Positions 17,984 to 27,296 of a DNA stretch of 64,000 nt are shown one piece after another. This DNA is from Haloarchaeobius sp. FL176 (GTDB lineage Archaea > Halobacteriota > Halobacteria > Halobacteriales > Natrialbaceae), in the NCBI RefSeq assembly GCF_024609245.1, contig NZ_JANJYH010000002.1, forward strand, positions 186,001-250,000, in the 5' to 3' direction. The notes beneath the pieces are model-generated. The model did no database searches and had not been told where the DNA came from. It saw only the letters and a program-made list of their open reading frames with translations. The first letter of the stretch is position 1, and the number at the start of each line of letters is the position of its first letter. The translations under genes were made by a program, and so were the position numbers.

Positions 17984-19546
17984 CTACTCGTCGATCGAGA
18001 GCGTGCGCAGGATGTCACCGTAGGCGGGCCGGGTGACGAGCACCCCGATGAGCACGCCGAGGATGGTGACGATGGCGAACCCGCGCAGGTCGCCGAGACT
18101 CAGCACCGCCAGCGGCGACATCGCGATGATGGTCGTCGCCGCCGCCGCGCCGATGACCCAGAACGCCTTGCGGAAGCGCGACTGGAACACCCGCGCGGAG
18201 CTCACGTCACCCTCCGCAAGTACCTCGTCGGCGATGATGATGAGGTCGTCCACCCCCGTCCCGATGACGGCGATGAGCCCGGCGATGTGCGAGAGGTCGA
18301 GCGGCAGTCTGACCGCGGCGACGAACGCGAGCAGGAGGACGACCTCCGCCAGCGCCGTCAGCACCATGGGCACCGCGACCCGGGACTCGCCGTAGCGCAG
18401 GTAGACGACACCGCTGACCGCGAGCACCGCGATGATACCCGTGATGAGCGAGTTCGTCTTGAAGCGGTCGGCGAGCGCGGGCTCGAGCGTGTACACCTGG
18501 CGACCGTCGGTGTCGAGCGGGGCGCGCAGCGAACCGGCGCGGAGGCTGACCGCGATGGTCTCGGCCTCACTACGGCTCTGTGCACCCATCACGAAGCGGG
18601 GGTCGTCGGAGAAATCGTTCGCCCGGATGATGTCGGCGAAGCTCGGGGCGAGCGAGTGCGAGGACGCGACCTCGCCGTCGACGACCGTCAGCAGACAGTA
18701 GCCGCGGTCGTTCTTCTCCGCGCCGCCACAGGCCGCCGATCCGGCGCCCGTCGTGGTGAACTCGTTCTCGTTCAGCACGCGGGTGAACCGTTCCGCACCT
18801 TCCTGGTTCAGCACGACCGGGACCTGATAGGGGCTGGTATCGCCCCGCTCCGGGCTCCCGATGCTATCGATTCCCTCGCGGGCGACCAGCATCGTCTCCT
18901 CCATCGTCCCGTTGTCGCCCGGATACCGTGCGACGAGCTCGACCGAGCCGCGCTGGGCGACCAGCCGCTCCAGCTCCTCGGCACCCTGGTTCGGCGCTTC
19001 GACGACGATGTAGTTCCGTCCCTGCGGCGTCGTCGCGACGCGTGCCGACCCCGCTGTGAGGCCGGACTCGGCCAGCTTCTGGTCGAGCGTATCGACGATC
19101 TGCTGGCGGGTAGCAGCGGTTACGCCCTCGCGGATGTCACTCTCGCTGAACTGCCCACCGTCGCTGGTCCGGAGGCCGACCTGGTTCAGCGTGGTCGCGA
19201 CCTCGGACTGATCGACGGACTTGTTGAACACCTCGACGGTGCCGACGCCCGTGTCCCGACCCACCTGGAAGTAGATGTCAGCAGTCGGGATGCTCAGGTT
19301 GTCGGCCATCGCCTGTCTGGCCTGCCCCTGGTCCTGGCCCGCGAAGTCCACGTTCTCCGCGGTCATCCCGACGACCGGGGCGCGCAGCCGCGTCCCACCG
19401 TCGAGCTGGATGCCGTACTGGAGGTTCGATATCTGGTTGTTGCCGCCGTCGGAGCCGCCGACGACGCCCGGCACGAACAGGACGACGCCGCTCGTGATGA
19501 GCATCGCGGCGAGCAGGAACACCCGCCAGTTCTCGCGGACGTTCAT
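17984..19546 (-). CDS. secD: Protein-export membrane protein SecD
   Basis: The 520-residue protein is the archaeal SecD subunit, which with SecF uses the ion gradient to help secretion after SecYEG translocation. It has an N-terminal helix (residues about 8-28), a large extracytoplasmic region beginning with the LQYGIQLDGGTRL motif, and five C-terminal helices in an RND-like fold (from about residue 365), including LIAVIGTGVDDLIIIADE. The start codon at 19546 overlaps the stop of secF by four bases, so the two are translated together. The gene order secF-secD is the reverse of bacterial secD-secF, as seen in other haloarchaea. Confidence 0.94.
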   Translation of the reverse strand: MNVRENWRVFLLAAMLITSGVVLFVPGVVGGSDGGNNQISNLQYGIQLDGGTRLRAPVVGMTAENVDFAGQDQGQARQAMADNLSIPTADIYFQVGRDTGVGTVEVFNKSVDQSEVATTLNQVGLRTSDGGQFSESDIREGVTAATRQQIVDTLDQKLAESGLTAGSARVATTPQGRNYIVVEAPNQGAEELERLVAQRGSVELVARYPGDNGTMEETMLVAREGIDSIGSPERGDTSPYQVPVVLNQEGAERFTRVLNENEFTTTGAGSAACGGAEKNDRGYCLLTVVDGEVASSHSLAPSFADIIRANDFSDDPRFVMGAQSRSEAETIAVSLRAGSLRAPLDTDGRQVYTLEPALADRFKTNSLITGIIAVLAVSGVVYLRYGESRVAVPMVLTALAEVVLLLAFVAAVRLPLDLSHIAGLIAVIGTGVDDLIIIADEVLAEGDVSSARVFQSRFRKAFWVIGAAAATTIIAMSPLAVLSLGDLRGFAIVTILGVLIGVLVTRPAYGDILRTLSIDE

Positions 19547-20448
19547 TCCGATGTCACCTCTTCGAGCCTGTACCAGCGAAGGAGACTCAAGTTCAACATG
19601 TACGTGTTCATCAGGTCGGTCGCCAGTCCGAGCACCAGCACCAGCCCGATGGACGCCATCAGGTCGATGCCGAACAGCGTCGCGGTCACGGCCATCACCG
19701 CCATCGCGGACATCGACGTGACCGTCATCGTCACACCGGTGTCCATCGCGCGCTTCGTGCTCTCGTAGAACCCGCCAGACCGCCGGAGGATGTGGTTGTT
19801 CAGCAGGATGTCGGAGTCAACGGAGTACCCGACGAGCATCAGCAGTGCTGCGACAGTCCCCAGCGAGAGCTCGATACCGACGAGGTTCATGATCGCGAGC
19901 GGGATGACGATGTCGGAGAACGCCGAGATGACGATCGCCGCCGAGGGGACGAACGTCCGGAACAGCCCGAACGCGAGCAGGCTCATGCCTGCGAAGGCGA
20001 CGAAGAGACCGAGAAGCGCAGTGTTCTGGGCACCGGCCGCGAACGCCGGTGACACGGTCTGTCTGGAGAGCACTATGTCACACTCTTCCGGGTTCGAACA
20101 CACTGGCTCCAGATTGTTGGTGGCCTGCTGGCCGAGCGCGGAGCCGTTCGTCTCCGGCCCGAACGTGGCGACGTAGGTCGGGTTGTTCGAGGTCGGGTCG
20201 CGGACCCGCTGTGTCGACAGCACTTCCGCCTCGAACGCCTGGTCGATCTCGCCTCTCGGCGTATCCGTCTGTACCGTGAGTTCGGTCCCGCCGGTGAAGT
20301 CGGTCCCCAGCGACACCGGTGTTCCGAACATGACGTACCATCCGGCGAGAACCACCAGCGCGACGGCGAGGACGGCGAGGGGCACCGCCGCAAGCTGGCG
20401 GTTCGAGTACCGGGTGTAGTCGATTTCCGGTACCTCGAACTTGCTCAT
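19543..20448 (-). CDS. secF: Protein-export membrane protein SecF
   Basis: The 301-residue protein is SecF, partner of SecD. It has an N-terminal helix (about residues 20-42), an external domain starting with SLGTDFTGGTELTV, and five membrane helices from about residue 125, containing VGYSVDSDILLNNHILRR and a final ASIGLVLVLGLATDLMNTY segment with the conserved Asp. ATG 20448 is chosen because the conserved MSKFEVPEIDYTRYSNRQL start follows; an upstream extension to 20607 is Arg-rich and not protein-like. It is the first gene of the secF-secD operon. Confidence 0.94.
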   Translation of the reverse strand: MSKFEVPEIDYTRYSNRQLAAVPLAVLAVALVVLAGWYVMFGTPVSLGTDFTGGTELTVQTDTPRGEIDQAFEAEVLSTQRVRDPTSNNPTYVATFGPETNGSALGQQATNNLEPVCSNPEECDIVLSRQTVSPAFAAGAQNTALLGLFVAFAGMSLLAFGLFRTFVPSAAIVISAFSDIVIPLAIMNLVGIELSLGTVAALLMLVGYSVDSDILLNNHILRRSGGFYESTKRAMDTGVTMTVTSMSAMAVMAVTATLFGIDLMASIGLVLVLGLATDLMNTYMLNLSLLRWYRLEEVTSE

Positions 20449-20619
20449 GCAGGCGGCTCTGGCATCAGTCCACCTAAGCCTTCTTATCCTTGGCCGCTCC
20501 GCCGGTCGAAAAGACCGCGTTACGCCGCCCGTAACCGCCGTCGTTCGACGACTGTCGGATTGGCGCGCGCCGCGCCGACCCGGGGCACGCTTTTGCCCGG
20601 CTGGCACCTGTGTTTAGGT

Positions 20620-20937
20620 ATGAGCACCCACGCTACTCGGATCGTCCTCTCGTACCCGGCGAACCTCTCCGACTGGAGCCGCCGACAGGTCGACACCGAC
20701 CACTACCACGCCTGGCTGCGCCGGACCCACGACGAGGTCGCGGTCGGCGACGTGTGGGAGGAGTTCGTCGACGTCGGCTGCTGTGGAAGCACCTACGACG
20801 TCCCCTTGCGCGTCGAGGCGGTCGAGGGGAGCGCCACGATGGGCCCGGACACGGAGATCGAGTACACCGTCCGCGAGGCCTGCGAGATCGGCGGCGGCTG
20901 GGAGGTCCAGAGTGCCGCCGGCCCGGCCAACGAGTAG
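20620..20937 (+). CDS. Conserved haloarchaeal protein of unknown function
   Basis: The 105-residue acidic protein contains a vicinal cysteine motif, VGCCGSTYDVPLRV, near residue 52 and a C-terminal EYTVREACEIGGGWEVQSA segment. I do not recognise the family. The paired cysteines could bind a metal or form a disulfide. TTTTGCC at 20591 lies about 29 bases before the ATG at 20620, supporting that start over the earlier in-frame ATG at 20560. It converges with the following minus-strand gene. Confidence 0.6.
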   Translation: MSTHATRIVLSYPANLSDWSRRQVDTDHYHAWLRRTHDEVAVGDVWEEFVDVGCCGSTYDVPLRVEAVEGSATMGPDTEIEYTVREACEIGGGWEVQSAAGPANE

Positions 20938-20957
20938 CGCGAGTCCGGTAGTGCGTG

Positions 20958-21431
20958 TCAGTCAGGCAGGTAGCGCACGTTCAGCACGCCCGCGTCGGGG
21001 TCGCTCCGTACCTCGACTCGCACCGCTCCCACGCGGGCGGCGCGGGCGACGGTTTCCTGATCCTCGAGCACGTCGTCGACCGCGTCGTCTGCCTTCTCGG
21101 GCGGCACCGATAGCACGTGTATCTCGCCCGTCCCGGCGCGTTCGACCCGCTCTACCTCCCCGACGGACTGCGATTCGGCGATCTCCATCGCCTGCTGCGT
21201 GGGCGAGAGGTCGCTGTCGACCAGCTCGACGGTCCGGCGGTACGACTCCTCGACGACCGTCCAGACGACCTCCATCGGTGGCTCCGCCGCGATAGTCGCG
21301 CCGACGACCTCCCCCTGCTCGTAGCCGTCGTGCTCGGACAGCGTGTGAATCTGGCTCGTCTCCACGTCCTGCAGGACGGCCGACTCCGCGTCGGCCTCCG
21401 TCACGAGGAACGTCCCCGTCTTCTCGGTCAT
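20958..21431 (-). CDS. Conserved haloarchaeal protein (probably DUF5812)
   Basis: The 157-residue acidic protein starts TEKTGTFLVTEADAESAVLQD and contains HTLSEHDGYEQGEVVGATI and MEVVWTVVEESYRRTVELV segments. This layout fits a haloarchaea-specific family I recall as DUF5812, with no known biochemical function. The fold appears to combine a small beta-barrel-like N-terminal half with a C-terminal alpha/beta half. It is probably its own transcription unit, between the CCGS protein and a membrane protein. Confidence 0.6.
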   Translation of the reverse strand: MTEKTGTFLVTEADAESAVLQDVETSQIHTLSEHDGYEQGEVVGATIAAEPPMEVVWTVVEESYRRTVELVDSDLSPTQQAMEIAESQSVGEVERVERAGTGEIHVLSVPPEKADDAVDDVLEDQETVARAARVGAVRVEVRSDPDAGVLNVRYLPD

Positions 21432-21476
21432 ACCCAGCGATAGTCGGTCGAGCCATTTCCGGATTTCGTCACGGGC

Positions 21477-21995
21477 TCACCGTGCCAGCCGCTCCACTGC
21501 CACGATGACGACCACGCCGAGCACCGGCGGCACGAGCGCGTACACCGGGTCCAGCCCGTAGCAGAACTCCACGAACGAACCCAGCAGCGGCACGTCCGGC
21601 GCCGGGTCGCGGAACTCCGCCGGTGCCGACACCAGCAACGTGACGTACAGCGACGCGAGGAACGCGAACCCCGCGAGCGCCAGCCAGAAATCCGTCCGGC
21701 GGCTGCTGCTGCCCCGCCCGGCCCGCCGCGCCGCGTAGAACGGCGGCGCTAGCAGGGGGGCGACCATGAGCATCCCCAGCCACGGGAGCATCGCCCGCGA
21801 GAACGTGTTCAGCTCCGACTGCCCGAGAGTCCACTTCACCCACTGCGGGATGGCAAGAAGCAGCAGCAGGGCGATGAACACCGACGCGAGCACCCCGATG
21901 ACGGTGTAGGCCCGCAGGAGGTACGATTCGCTCCGCACGCCCTTCGCAACCGAGCGCCTGATGACGCTGTACCTGCCGGCCGACTGCTCGCTCAT
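21477..21995 (-). CDS. Four-helix membrane protein, function unknown
   Basis: The 172-residue protein has hydrophobic segments around residues 28-50, 66-85, 103-123 and 145-168, separated by short loops and an Arg/Ser-rich cytoplasmic loop. The N-terminus is soluble (SEQSAGRYSVIRRSVAKGVRS). It resembles small integral proteins common in haloarchaeal genomes but carries no motif I can assign. It ends 45 bases upstream of the DUF5812-like gene on the same strand. Confidence 0.55.
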   Translation of the reverse strand: MSEQSAGRYSVIRRSVAKGVRSESYLLRAYTVIGVLASVFIALLLLLAIPQWVKWTLGQSELNTFSRAMLPWLGMLMVAPLLAPPFYAARRAGRGSSSRRTDFWLALAGFAFLASLYVTLLVSAPAEFRDPAPDVPLLGSFVEFCYGLDPVYALVPPVLGVVVIVAVERLAR

Positions 21996-22219
21996 TGTCC
22001 GACGTTTGGCCTCTGGCGAGATAAGCCCCGCGACAACTACCGAACGGTGGCTGCGGTTCCTGACACGTCGAGACGCTCGCCGCGCGGAGCGACTACAGCC
22101 GATGGAAACGTCTGTCTCCCGCGCATCGTCGCGTCCCCACGGTTCGGTTTCGCTGGGTCGCCACCCAGACCCGAGACGGAACGGATGGCTTTACGTCCGA
22201 CCGAGGCGAACCCGGATCC

Positions 22220-23467
22220 ATGAACCCAGGCGACCGTGTCCGCGTCGAACGCGCGGACAGAGAGTACGAGGGCGTGCTGCTCCCGTCGTCGACAGCCGAG
22301 GAGCTCGTCGTGAAGCTCGACGGCGGCTACAACGTCGGCATCGAGCGCGAGGGAGCGGAGACCGAGGTGCTGGAGTCGGACGTGTACCAGATCGACGCGG
22401 CCCAGGACGAGACGGCGTCGTCGTCGGTCGAGTTCGACGAGGACCTGTCGACCATCGCGCTCATCTCGACCGGCGGTACCATCGCGTCGACGGTTGACTA
22501 CCGCACCGGCGCGGTGACGGCCCGTTTCGACGCGGAGGACGTGCTGCGGGCGGTGCCGGACCTGGCGGGCCGGGCGAACTACCGGGGCCGAGTCGTCGCG
22601 AACATCCTCTCGGAGAACATGGAGGTACCGATCTGGCAGGAGCTCGCCGAGGCCGTCCACGAGGAGATCGAATCGGGTGCCGACGGCGTCGTCGTCATGC
22701 ACGGCACCGACACGATGCAGTTCTCGGCGTCGGCGCTCTCGTTCATGCTCGACACGCCGGTCCCCATCGTGTTCACGGGCAGCCAGCGCTCGGCCGACCG
22801 TCCCTCCTCCGACAACGTGATGAACGCGGTCTGTGCCGTCGAGGCGGCGAAGGCCGACGCCGCGGAGGTCATGGTCTGCATGCACGCGAGCGAGAGCGAC
22901 GACGTCTGCGCGCTCCACCGGGGCACCCGCGTCCGGAAGAACCACACCTCGCGCCGCGACGCGTTCGAGACGGTCGGCGCGGCGCCGCTCGGGACGGTCG
23001 ACTACGACACCGAGACCGTCGAGTTCGACGGCGAGTTCGAGGAACGCGGCGCGACCGACCTCGACATCCAGCCGGCGCTCGACGAGGACGTCGAACTGGT
23101 GAAGTTCACGCCCGGGATGGACCCCGCGTTCTTCGATCTCTGTGAGGGTAAGTCAGGGCTCGTCATCGAGGGAACCGGCCTCGGGCACGTCCACAGCGAC
23201 CGTATCGAGCAGCTGGAGTCGCTCGTCGACGACGGCACGACCGTCGTGATGACCAGCCAGTGTATCGAGGGCCGGGTCTGCGACCGCGTGTACGACACCG
23301 GACGCGACCTGCTTGACGCGGGGGTGGTCGAGGGCGAGGACATGCTCCCCGGCACCGCGAAGGTGAAGCTGATGTGGGCGCTCGCCAACGGCGACGACGT
23401 GGCGAAGACCATGCGGACGCCGCTGGCTGGCGAGATCACCGACCAGTCCCGGCCGTGGAACGCGTGA
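22220..23467 (+). CDS. gatD: Glu-tRNA(Gln) amidotransferase subunit D
   Basis: The 415-residue protein is the asparaginase-like subunit of the archaeal GatDE amidotransferase, which releases ammonia from glutamine so that GatE can convert Glu-tRNA(Gln) to Gln-tRNA(Gln). Residues 1-60 form the small N-terminal barrel typical of GatD. The asparaginase core follows with the nucleophile Thr87 in LISTGGTIAS and the second catalytic pair Thr163-Asp164 in VMHGTDTM. Length fits the family. TTTACG at about 22190-22195 is 25-30 bases before the ATG. gatE is not adjacent. An acetyltransferase gene starts two bases after the stop. Confidence 0.94.
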   Translation: MNPGDRVRVERADREYEGVLLPSSTAEELVVKLDGGYNVGIEREGAETEVLESDVYQIDAAQDETASSSVEFDEDLSTIALISTGGTIASTVDYRTGAVTARFDAEDVLRAVPDLAGRANYRGRVVANILSENMEVPIWQELAEAVHEEIESGADGVVVMHGTDTMQFSASALSFMLDTPVPIVFTGSQRSADRPSSDNVMNAVCAVEAAKADAAEVMVCMHASESDDVCALHRGTRVRKNHTSRRDAFETVGAAPLGTVDYDTETVEFDGEFEERGATDLDIQPALDEDVELVKFTPGMDPAFFDLCEGKSGLVIEGTGLGHVHSDRIEQLESLVDDGTTVVMTSQCIEGRVCDRVYDTGRDLLDAGVVEGEDMLPGTAKVKLMWALANGDDVAKTMRTPLAGEITDQSRPWNA

Positions 23468-23469
23468 CC

Positions 23470-24420
23470 ATGAATATCGACCGCCGCGCGGATGTCACGT
23501 ACCGTCGCGCCACGCCCGAGGACTACGACGACGTGGTCGCGTTCACCAGCGACACCTGGGCCGACCGCGACGGCAGCGACTACATCCCCGATATCTACCA
23601 CGACTGGATCGAGGACGAGGACGCGTACGACGAGCAGTTCACCTGCGTCGCCGCTGTCGACGGCACCGTGGTCTCCATCGCCCAGACCGTCCTGCTCTCC
23701 GACCGCGAGGCCTGGTGCCAGGGCATGCGCACCCACCCCGACTACCGCGGCGTCGGCATCGGGCTCGAACTCACCCACGAGATGTGGGACTGGGCGCGCG
23801 AGCAGGGCGCGACCGTCGCCCGGAACATGGTGTTCTCGTGGAACGTCATGGGCCTCGGCCACTCCCGGGGCGTCGGCTTCGAACCCGAGACGGAGTTCCG
23901 CTGGCTCGAACCGGAGCCCGACGCCGACGCGACGGGCCCGCTCGACGTCACCGGCGACCCGAACGCCGCGTGGACCTACTGGACCGACTGCGACGCCCGC
24001 GACAACCTCAGAGGCGTCGGCCTCGCGATGGACGAGTCGTGGGCCGTCGCCGAACTGACCCCGGCCCTGCTCGAACGCGCCGCCGACGAGACGATGCTCG
24101 CCGCCGTCACCTCCGGGGGCGGCACCCGGGGCGTCACCTACCGCGTCCGCGACTACGAACGCGAAGACGACGAGGGCGACATCGACCACTTCGCCGAGTA
24201 CGGCGTCGGCGCGTGGGACGATATCGACGCCGCCAGGACACTCGTCGCCGCCATCAAGCGCGACGCCGCCGAGCTGGGAGCCGACAGCGTCCGGGTGCTC
24301 ATCCCCGAGACAGTCGACTTCGTCAGCGACGGCTCACTGCTCCGCTCGGGCATCTCTGACGAGCCCGACTTCGTGATGGCCGCGGACCTGACCGCGGACT
24401 ACCGCGAGAACCACGGATAG
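23470..24420 (+). CDS. GNAT-family N-acetyltransferase
   Basis: The 316-residue protein has an N-terminal GNAT domain: YRRATPEDYDDVVAFTSDTW as the first strand and helix, and the acetyl-CoA loop THPDYRGVGIGLELTHE (Arg-Gly-x-Gly-x-Gly). The C-terminal 170 residues form a second alpha/beta region, possibly a degenerate second GNAT domain. The substrate is unknown. The ATG lies two bases after the gatD TGA, so the two are almost certainly cotranscribed and translationally coupled. Confidence 0.78.
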   Translation: MNIDRRADVTYRRATPEDYDDVVAFTSDTWADRDGSDYIPDIYHDWIEDEDAYDEQFTCVAAVDGTVVSIAQTVLLSDREAWCQGMRTHPDYRGVGIGLELTHEMWDWAREQGATVARNMVFSWNVMGLGHSRGVGFEPETEFRWLEPEPDADATGPLDVTGDPNAAWTYWTDCDARDNLRGVGLAMDESWAVAELTPALLERAADETMLAAVTSGGGTRGVTYRVRDYEREDDEGDIDHFAEYGVGAWDDIDAARTLVAAIKRDAAELGADSVRVLIPETVDFVSDGSLLRSGISDEPDFVMAADLTADYRENHG

Positions 24421-24441
24421 CGCCACGACGACGGGCGGGTT

Positions 24442-24738
24442 CTACCCACCACTCACGGGCGGGAACAGCGCCAGCTCCGCCCCCACCTCGACCTCGGTGG
24501 CCAGCCCGTCCGCCGTCGTGAACACGTCCGCGCCGTCGAGCAGGACGTTCACGTCGGGCGCGATGCCGTCACGGGACGCCGGCTCGCCGTCGGCCAGCAC
24601 GCGCTCGCGGAGGGTCGGTTCTGTCTCGAAGAGGGCATCGAGCGCGTCGCCGACGGTCGGGTCGTCGCCGTCGACCTGGACCGCGACCGCGTCGGTACCG
24701 GCGCGCTCGGCGATGTCCGCGAACAGCTTCCACTGCAT
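24442..24738 (-). CDS. Ubiquitin-like small archaeal modifier protein / MoaD family
   Basis: The 98-residue protein is a beta-grasp protein ending in Val-Ser-Gly-Gly, the diglycine C-terminus needed for adenylation by an E1-like enzyme (UbaA/MoeB). The start MQWKLFADIAERAG and the end ALFPPVSGG match MoaD and the haloarchaeal SAMP1. It could act as a protein modifier, as a sulfur carrier for molybdopterin, or both; sequence alone does not settle this. ATG 24738 is chosen because the beta-grasp strand begins there. It lies 20 bases after the second TrkA-C gene and may be the last gene of that operon. Confidence 0.82.
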   Translation of the reverse strand: MQWKLFADIAERAGTDAVAVQVDGDDPTVGDALDALFETEPTLRERVLADGEPASRDGIAPDVNVLLDGADVFTTADGLATEVEVGAELALFPPVSGG

Positions 24739-24758
24739 GGACGTACCGTACGACGCCG

Positions 24759-25940
24759 TCACGAAAGCGGTTTCGCCTCCTCCCCGCGGGCGAGCGCCTC
24801 GAACCGCCGGAGTGCCGCGGGTCGCTCGACGATGTACAGCGTCGACCCCGCGACGAGCTCGGTGCCCCGAGGTGGCGTCGCGGTGACACCACCATCGGGG
24901 CCGCGGATGGCGGCCAGCGTCACGTCGAGGTCGGCGACGCTCCGGCCGACAAGCTCGCTGGTGTCGGCGAGTTCGACCGCGCTCATCGTCTCGTCGGCGG
25001 CACGAAGCAGCGACGCGAACTCCCTGTCGGCCGACGGCTCGGTGGGCAGGGTGACGAGCCGGTAGGTCGTCGTGTCCGAGAGCGCCTCGGCGTCCGTCTC
25101 GTCGACGGCGAGCGTGACCACGTCCTTCTCGGTCGTCGCGCGCAGCTCGCCGGTCGCGTGACGGACGAGCCCCTCGTCGTCGGTCCGCTCCCACACCTGG
25201 ACCACGTCACCGGGGCTGGCCCCGTTCGCCGGGTCGGCCTGGACCGCGACCGCGACGGTGCCCGGCGCGAGCGTCGGGCCGAGTCCCGCCGCGCGCGAGC
25301 CGACGGCGAGGTAGTCGACGGTGCCGTCGGCCTCCAGTTCCAGGTCGACGTGGCCGACGCCGTAGTCGTCCTTCAGCCGGGTGACGACCCGGTCCTGCAG
25401 GTCCGCGACGGTGATACGCCGCGGGAAGACGAACGTCGTCCCCGCGAGTTCCTCTTTCACCTCGGGGTCGACCGGGTCGTAGCCGTCGATGTCGTCGAGG
25501 TCGTCGGGCAGGCTGACGGTAACGACGCGCCCGACCGCCCGCACCAGCTGGGAGACCTCCCGATCCAGCTTCGCGGTGCCGGTCACCGCGAAGGCGTTCG
25601 ACGCGACGCCGTCGCCGATGCGACGGCCGATACCCGTCCCCAACGCGGCGGCGACGAACGTCGCGACGGTGACGACCGCCGTCGTCTCCGCCGGGAGCCC
25701 GTCCCGGCCCTGCATGACGAGCTTCAGCGTCTCCTCCGTGTTGAGCACGAGCGCGACCGCGCTGACCCCGAGCAGGACGGAGACACCCTCGGGGACCCGC
25801 TCGCGGGTGTACCACCGGTAGACGACGGCGGCGACGAGCGACGCGACAGTCGCCAGCCCGGTGAGCGCGAGGATGCGGGCCGTCTCGGCGACGAGGTCGA
25901 ACGAGCCGAAGTCGACCTGTGCGGCGACGAGCCCCGTCAC
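24759..25940 (-). CDS. Membrane-anchored TrkA-C (RCK_C) domain protein
   Basis: The 393-residue protein has three hydrophobic helices in the first 105 residues and then a cytoplasmic region with two TrkA-C-like modules, the last at about residues 310-385 (VGRSVADLDVTLAAIRGPDGGV, GSTLYIVERPAALRRFE). TrkA-C domains bind small ligands and gate potassium channels or transporters. No pore motif is present, so this is likely a regulatory partner rather than a channel. Its start overlaps the stop of the upstream paralogue by four bases. A potassium channel gene lies divergently just beyond that paralogue. Confidence 0.72.
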   Translation of the reverse strand: MTGLVAAQVDFGSFDLVAETARILALTGLATVASLVAAVVYRWYTRERVPEGVSVLLGVSAVALVLNTEETLKLVMQGRDGLPAETTAVVTVATFVAAALGTGIGRRIGDGVASNAFAVTGTAKLDREVSQLVRAVGRVVTVSLPDDLDDIDGYDPVDPEVKEELAGTTFVFPRRITVADLQDRVVTRLKDDYGVGHVDLELEADGTVDYLAVGSRAAGLGPTLAPGTVAVAVQADPANGASPGDVVQVWERTDDEGLVRHATGELRATTEKDVVTLAVDETDAEALSDTTTYRLVTLPTEPSADREFASLLRAADETMSAVELADTSELVGRSVADLDVTLAAIRGPDGGVTATPPRGTELVAGSTLYIVERPAALRRFEALARGEEAKPLS

Positions 25941-27187
25941 GCGACCGCCTCCGTGAACGCCACGAGGGCGGGCTGCCGGCCGACGACGAACAGCTCGTCA
26001 CCGGCCGAGAGCTCGGTGTCACCGCGTGGCGAGAACGACCACGAGCGGTCGCCGCTGGTCCCGTCGGGCGGGCGGCGGAGCGCGAGGACCGTCACGTCGT
26101 AGCTGTCCCGGATGCTCGCGTCGCCGATAGTGACGCCGTCGAGCGGGCCCTCGGCGCCGACGGACACCTTCCGGAAGCGCCGCCCCGAACGCCGGAGCAG
26201 CGAGACGAGTTCGAACTCGCGGCGGGTTCCACGCGAGGTCACGGCGACCTGCGCACGGTCGACATCGAGCAGGGTCCGGGCCTGCTCGCGGGTGACCGCG
26301 GCCGTGAGTCGTCCCTCTCCGCCGGTCGTCGTCGGCGCGGTCGGTGCGGGGACCGGACCGTCGTCCGTTCCACCGTCGGTCGCCACGCCGTCGTCCGTGT
26401 CCGGCTTCGGCGGTGCCGGCGCGGGCGAGCCGTCGCTCTTCGCACTCAGCAGCGTCCCCGCGACGCGTGCCTCGCCCGCCCGGACGACGACGGAGTCGCC
26501 GCGGGCCGCGCCCGTCGGCAGCAGTGCCGTCACCGACACCGCGCGCTTGCCCGGCGGGACGCGACGAGAGAGCCCACTCGCCGGCGGGGCGGCCGCGATG
26601 GTCGCCCGACCCTGGGTGTCGAGCGTCACTGCGGCGTCCGCGAGGTCGTACTCCGTTCGGAGCCGGTCGACGAGGCGGCTCTCCAGTTCGGCGAGCGGCA
26701 GGTCCGCGGGCAGCGACCACGACCCATCGGCGATGGTCTCGCGGAGGTCCGCCGGCAGGGGCGGGTAGCCCTCCATGTCCCGGACGGGACCGGACGGCCG
26801 CAGCGTGACCTTGCCGACGCCGCCGACGATGTCGACGACGTCGGCCGAGATGTTGCGCCTGCGGAGCGACGCGAGCGTCACCCGCTTGGGCATCGACACG
26901 CCGAGTTTGTCGCCCTGACTGTGTGCCCACAGCGAGAGCATCATGATGACGACGACCGCGACGAGCAGCCGGGGCGAACTCGACACCGTCGGGTCGAGCA
27001 GCCCCATCAGCCCGCCGTTGACGCCGGCGATGGCGACCGACAGCACCACGACCCCGAGCCCGGGGAGCGTGACACCGGTCACGTACTTGAACAGGAACCC
27101 GAGCGAGCCCGATACGAGCGCGGGGATGATACCGGTGAGGAGACCGAGGTAGATACCGTAGAGGACCTCGACGGGAAGCGACGCCAT
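25937..27187 (-). CDS. Second membrane-anchored TrkA-C domain protein
   Basis: This 416-residue paralogue of the next gene has four hydrophobic segments in the first 105 residues, including VEVLYGIYLGLLTGIIPALVSG, an interior cytoplasmic region with a Pro/Asp/Gly/Thr-rich linker at about 260-290, and a C-terminal TrkA-C module (DGVTIGDASIRDSYDVTVLAL, GDELFVVGRQPALVAF). It lacks a potassium selectivity filter. ATG 27187 is preferred; ATTTACC about 27 bases upstream fits a leaderless promoter. The two proteins probably assemble together. Confidence 0.72.
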   Translation of the reverse strand: MASLPVEVLYGIYLGLLTGIIPALVSGSLGFLFKYVTGVTLPGLGVVVLSVAIAGVNGGLMGLLDPTVSSSPRLLVAVVVIMMLSLWAHSQGDKLGVSMPKRVTLASLRRRNISADVVDIVGGVGKVTLRPSGPVRDMEGYPPLPADLRETIADGSWSLPADLPLAELESRLVDRLRTEYDLADAAVTLDTQGRATIAAAPPASGLSRRVPPGKRAVSVTALLPTGAARGDSVVVRAGEARVAGTLLSAKSDGSPAPAPPKPDTDDGVATDGGTDDGPVPAPTAPTTTGGEGRLTAAVTREQARTLLDVDRAQVAVTSRGTRREFELVSLLRRSGRRFRKVSVGAEGPLDGVTIGDASIRDSYDVTVLALRRPPDGTSGDRSWSFSPRGDTELSAGDELFVVGRQPALVAFTEAVA

Positions 27188-27296
27188 GTCCCTGCCCTCG
27201 GGTGCCGACGGTAAATCGGTGTCGCCGCTGGAGCTGGTGGCCGGCCCCGGTGCCGACACCGCGACCCTTTTCACCTATCCGGCGCACTGGCGGCGT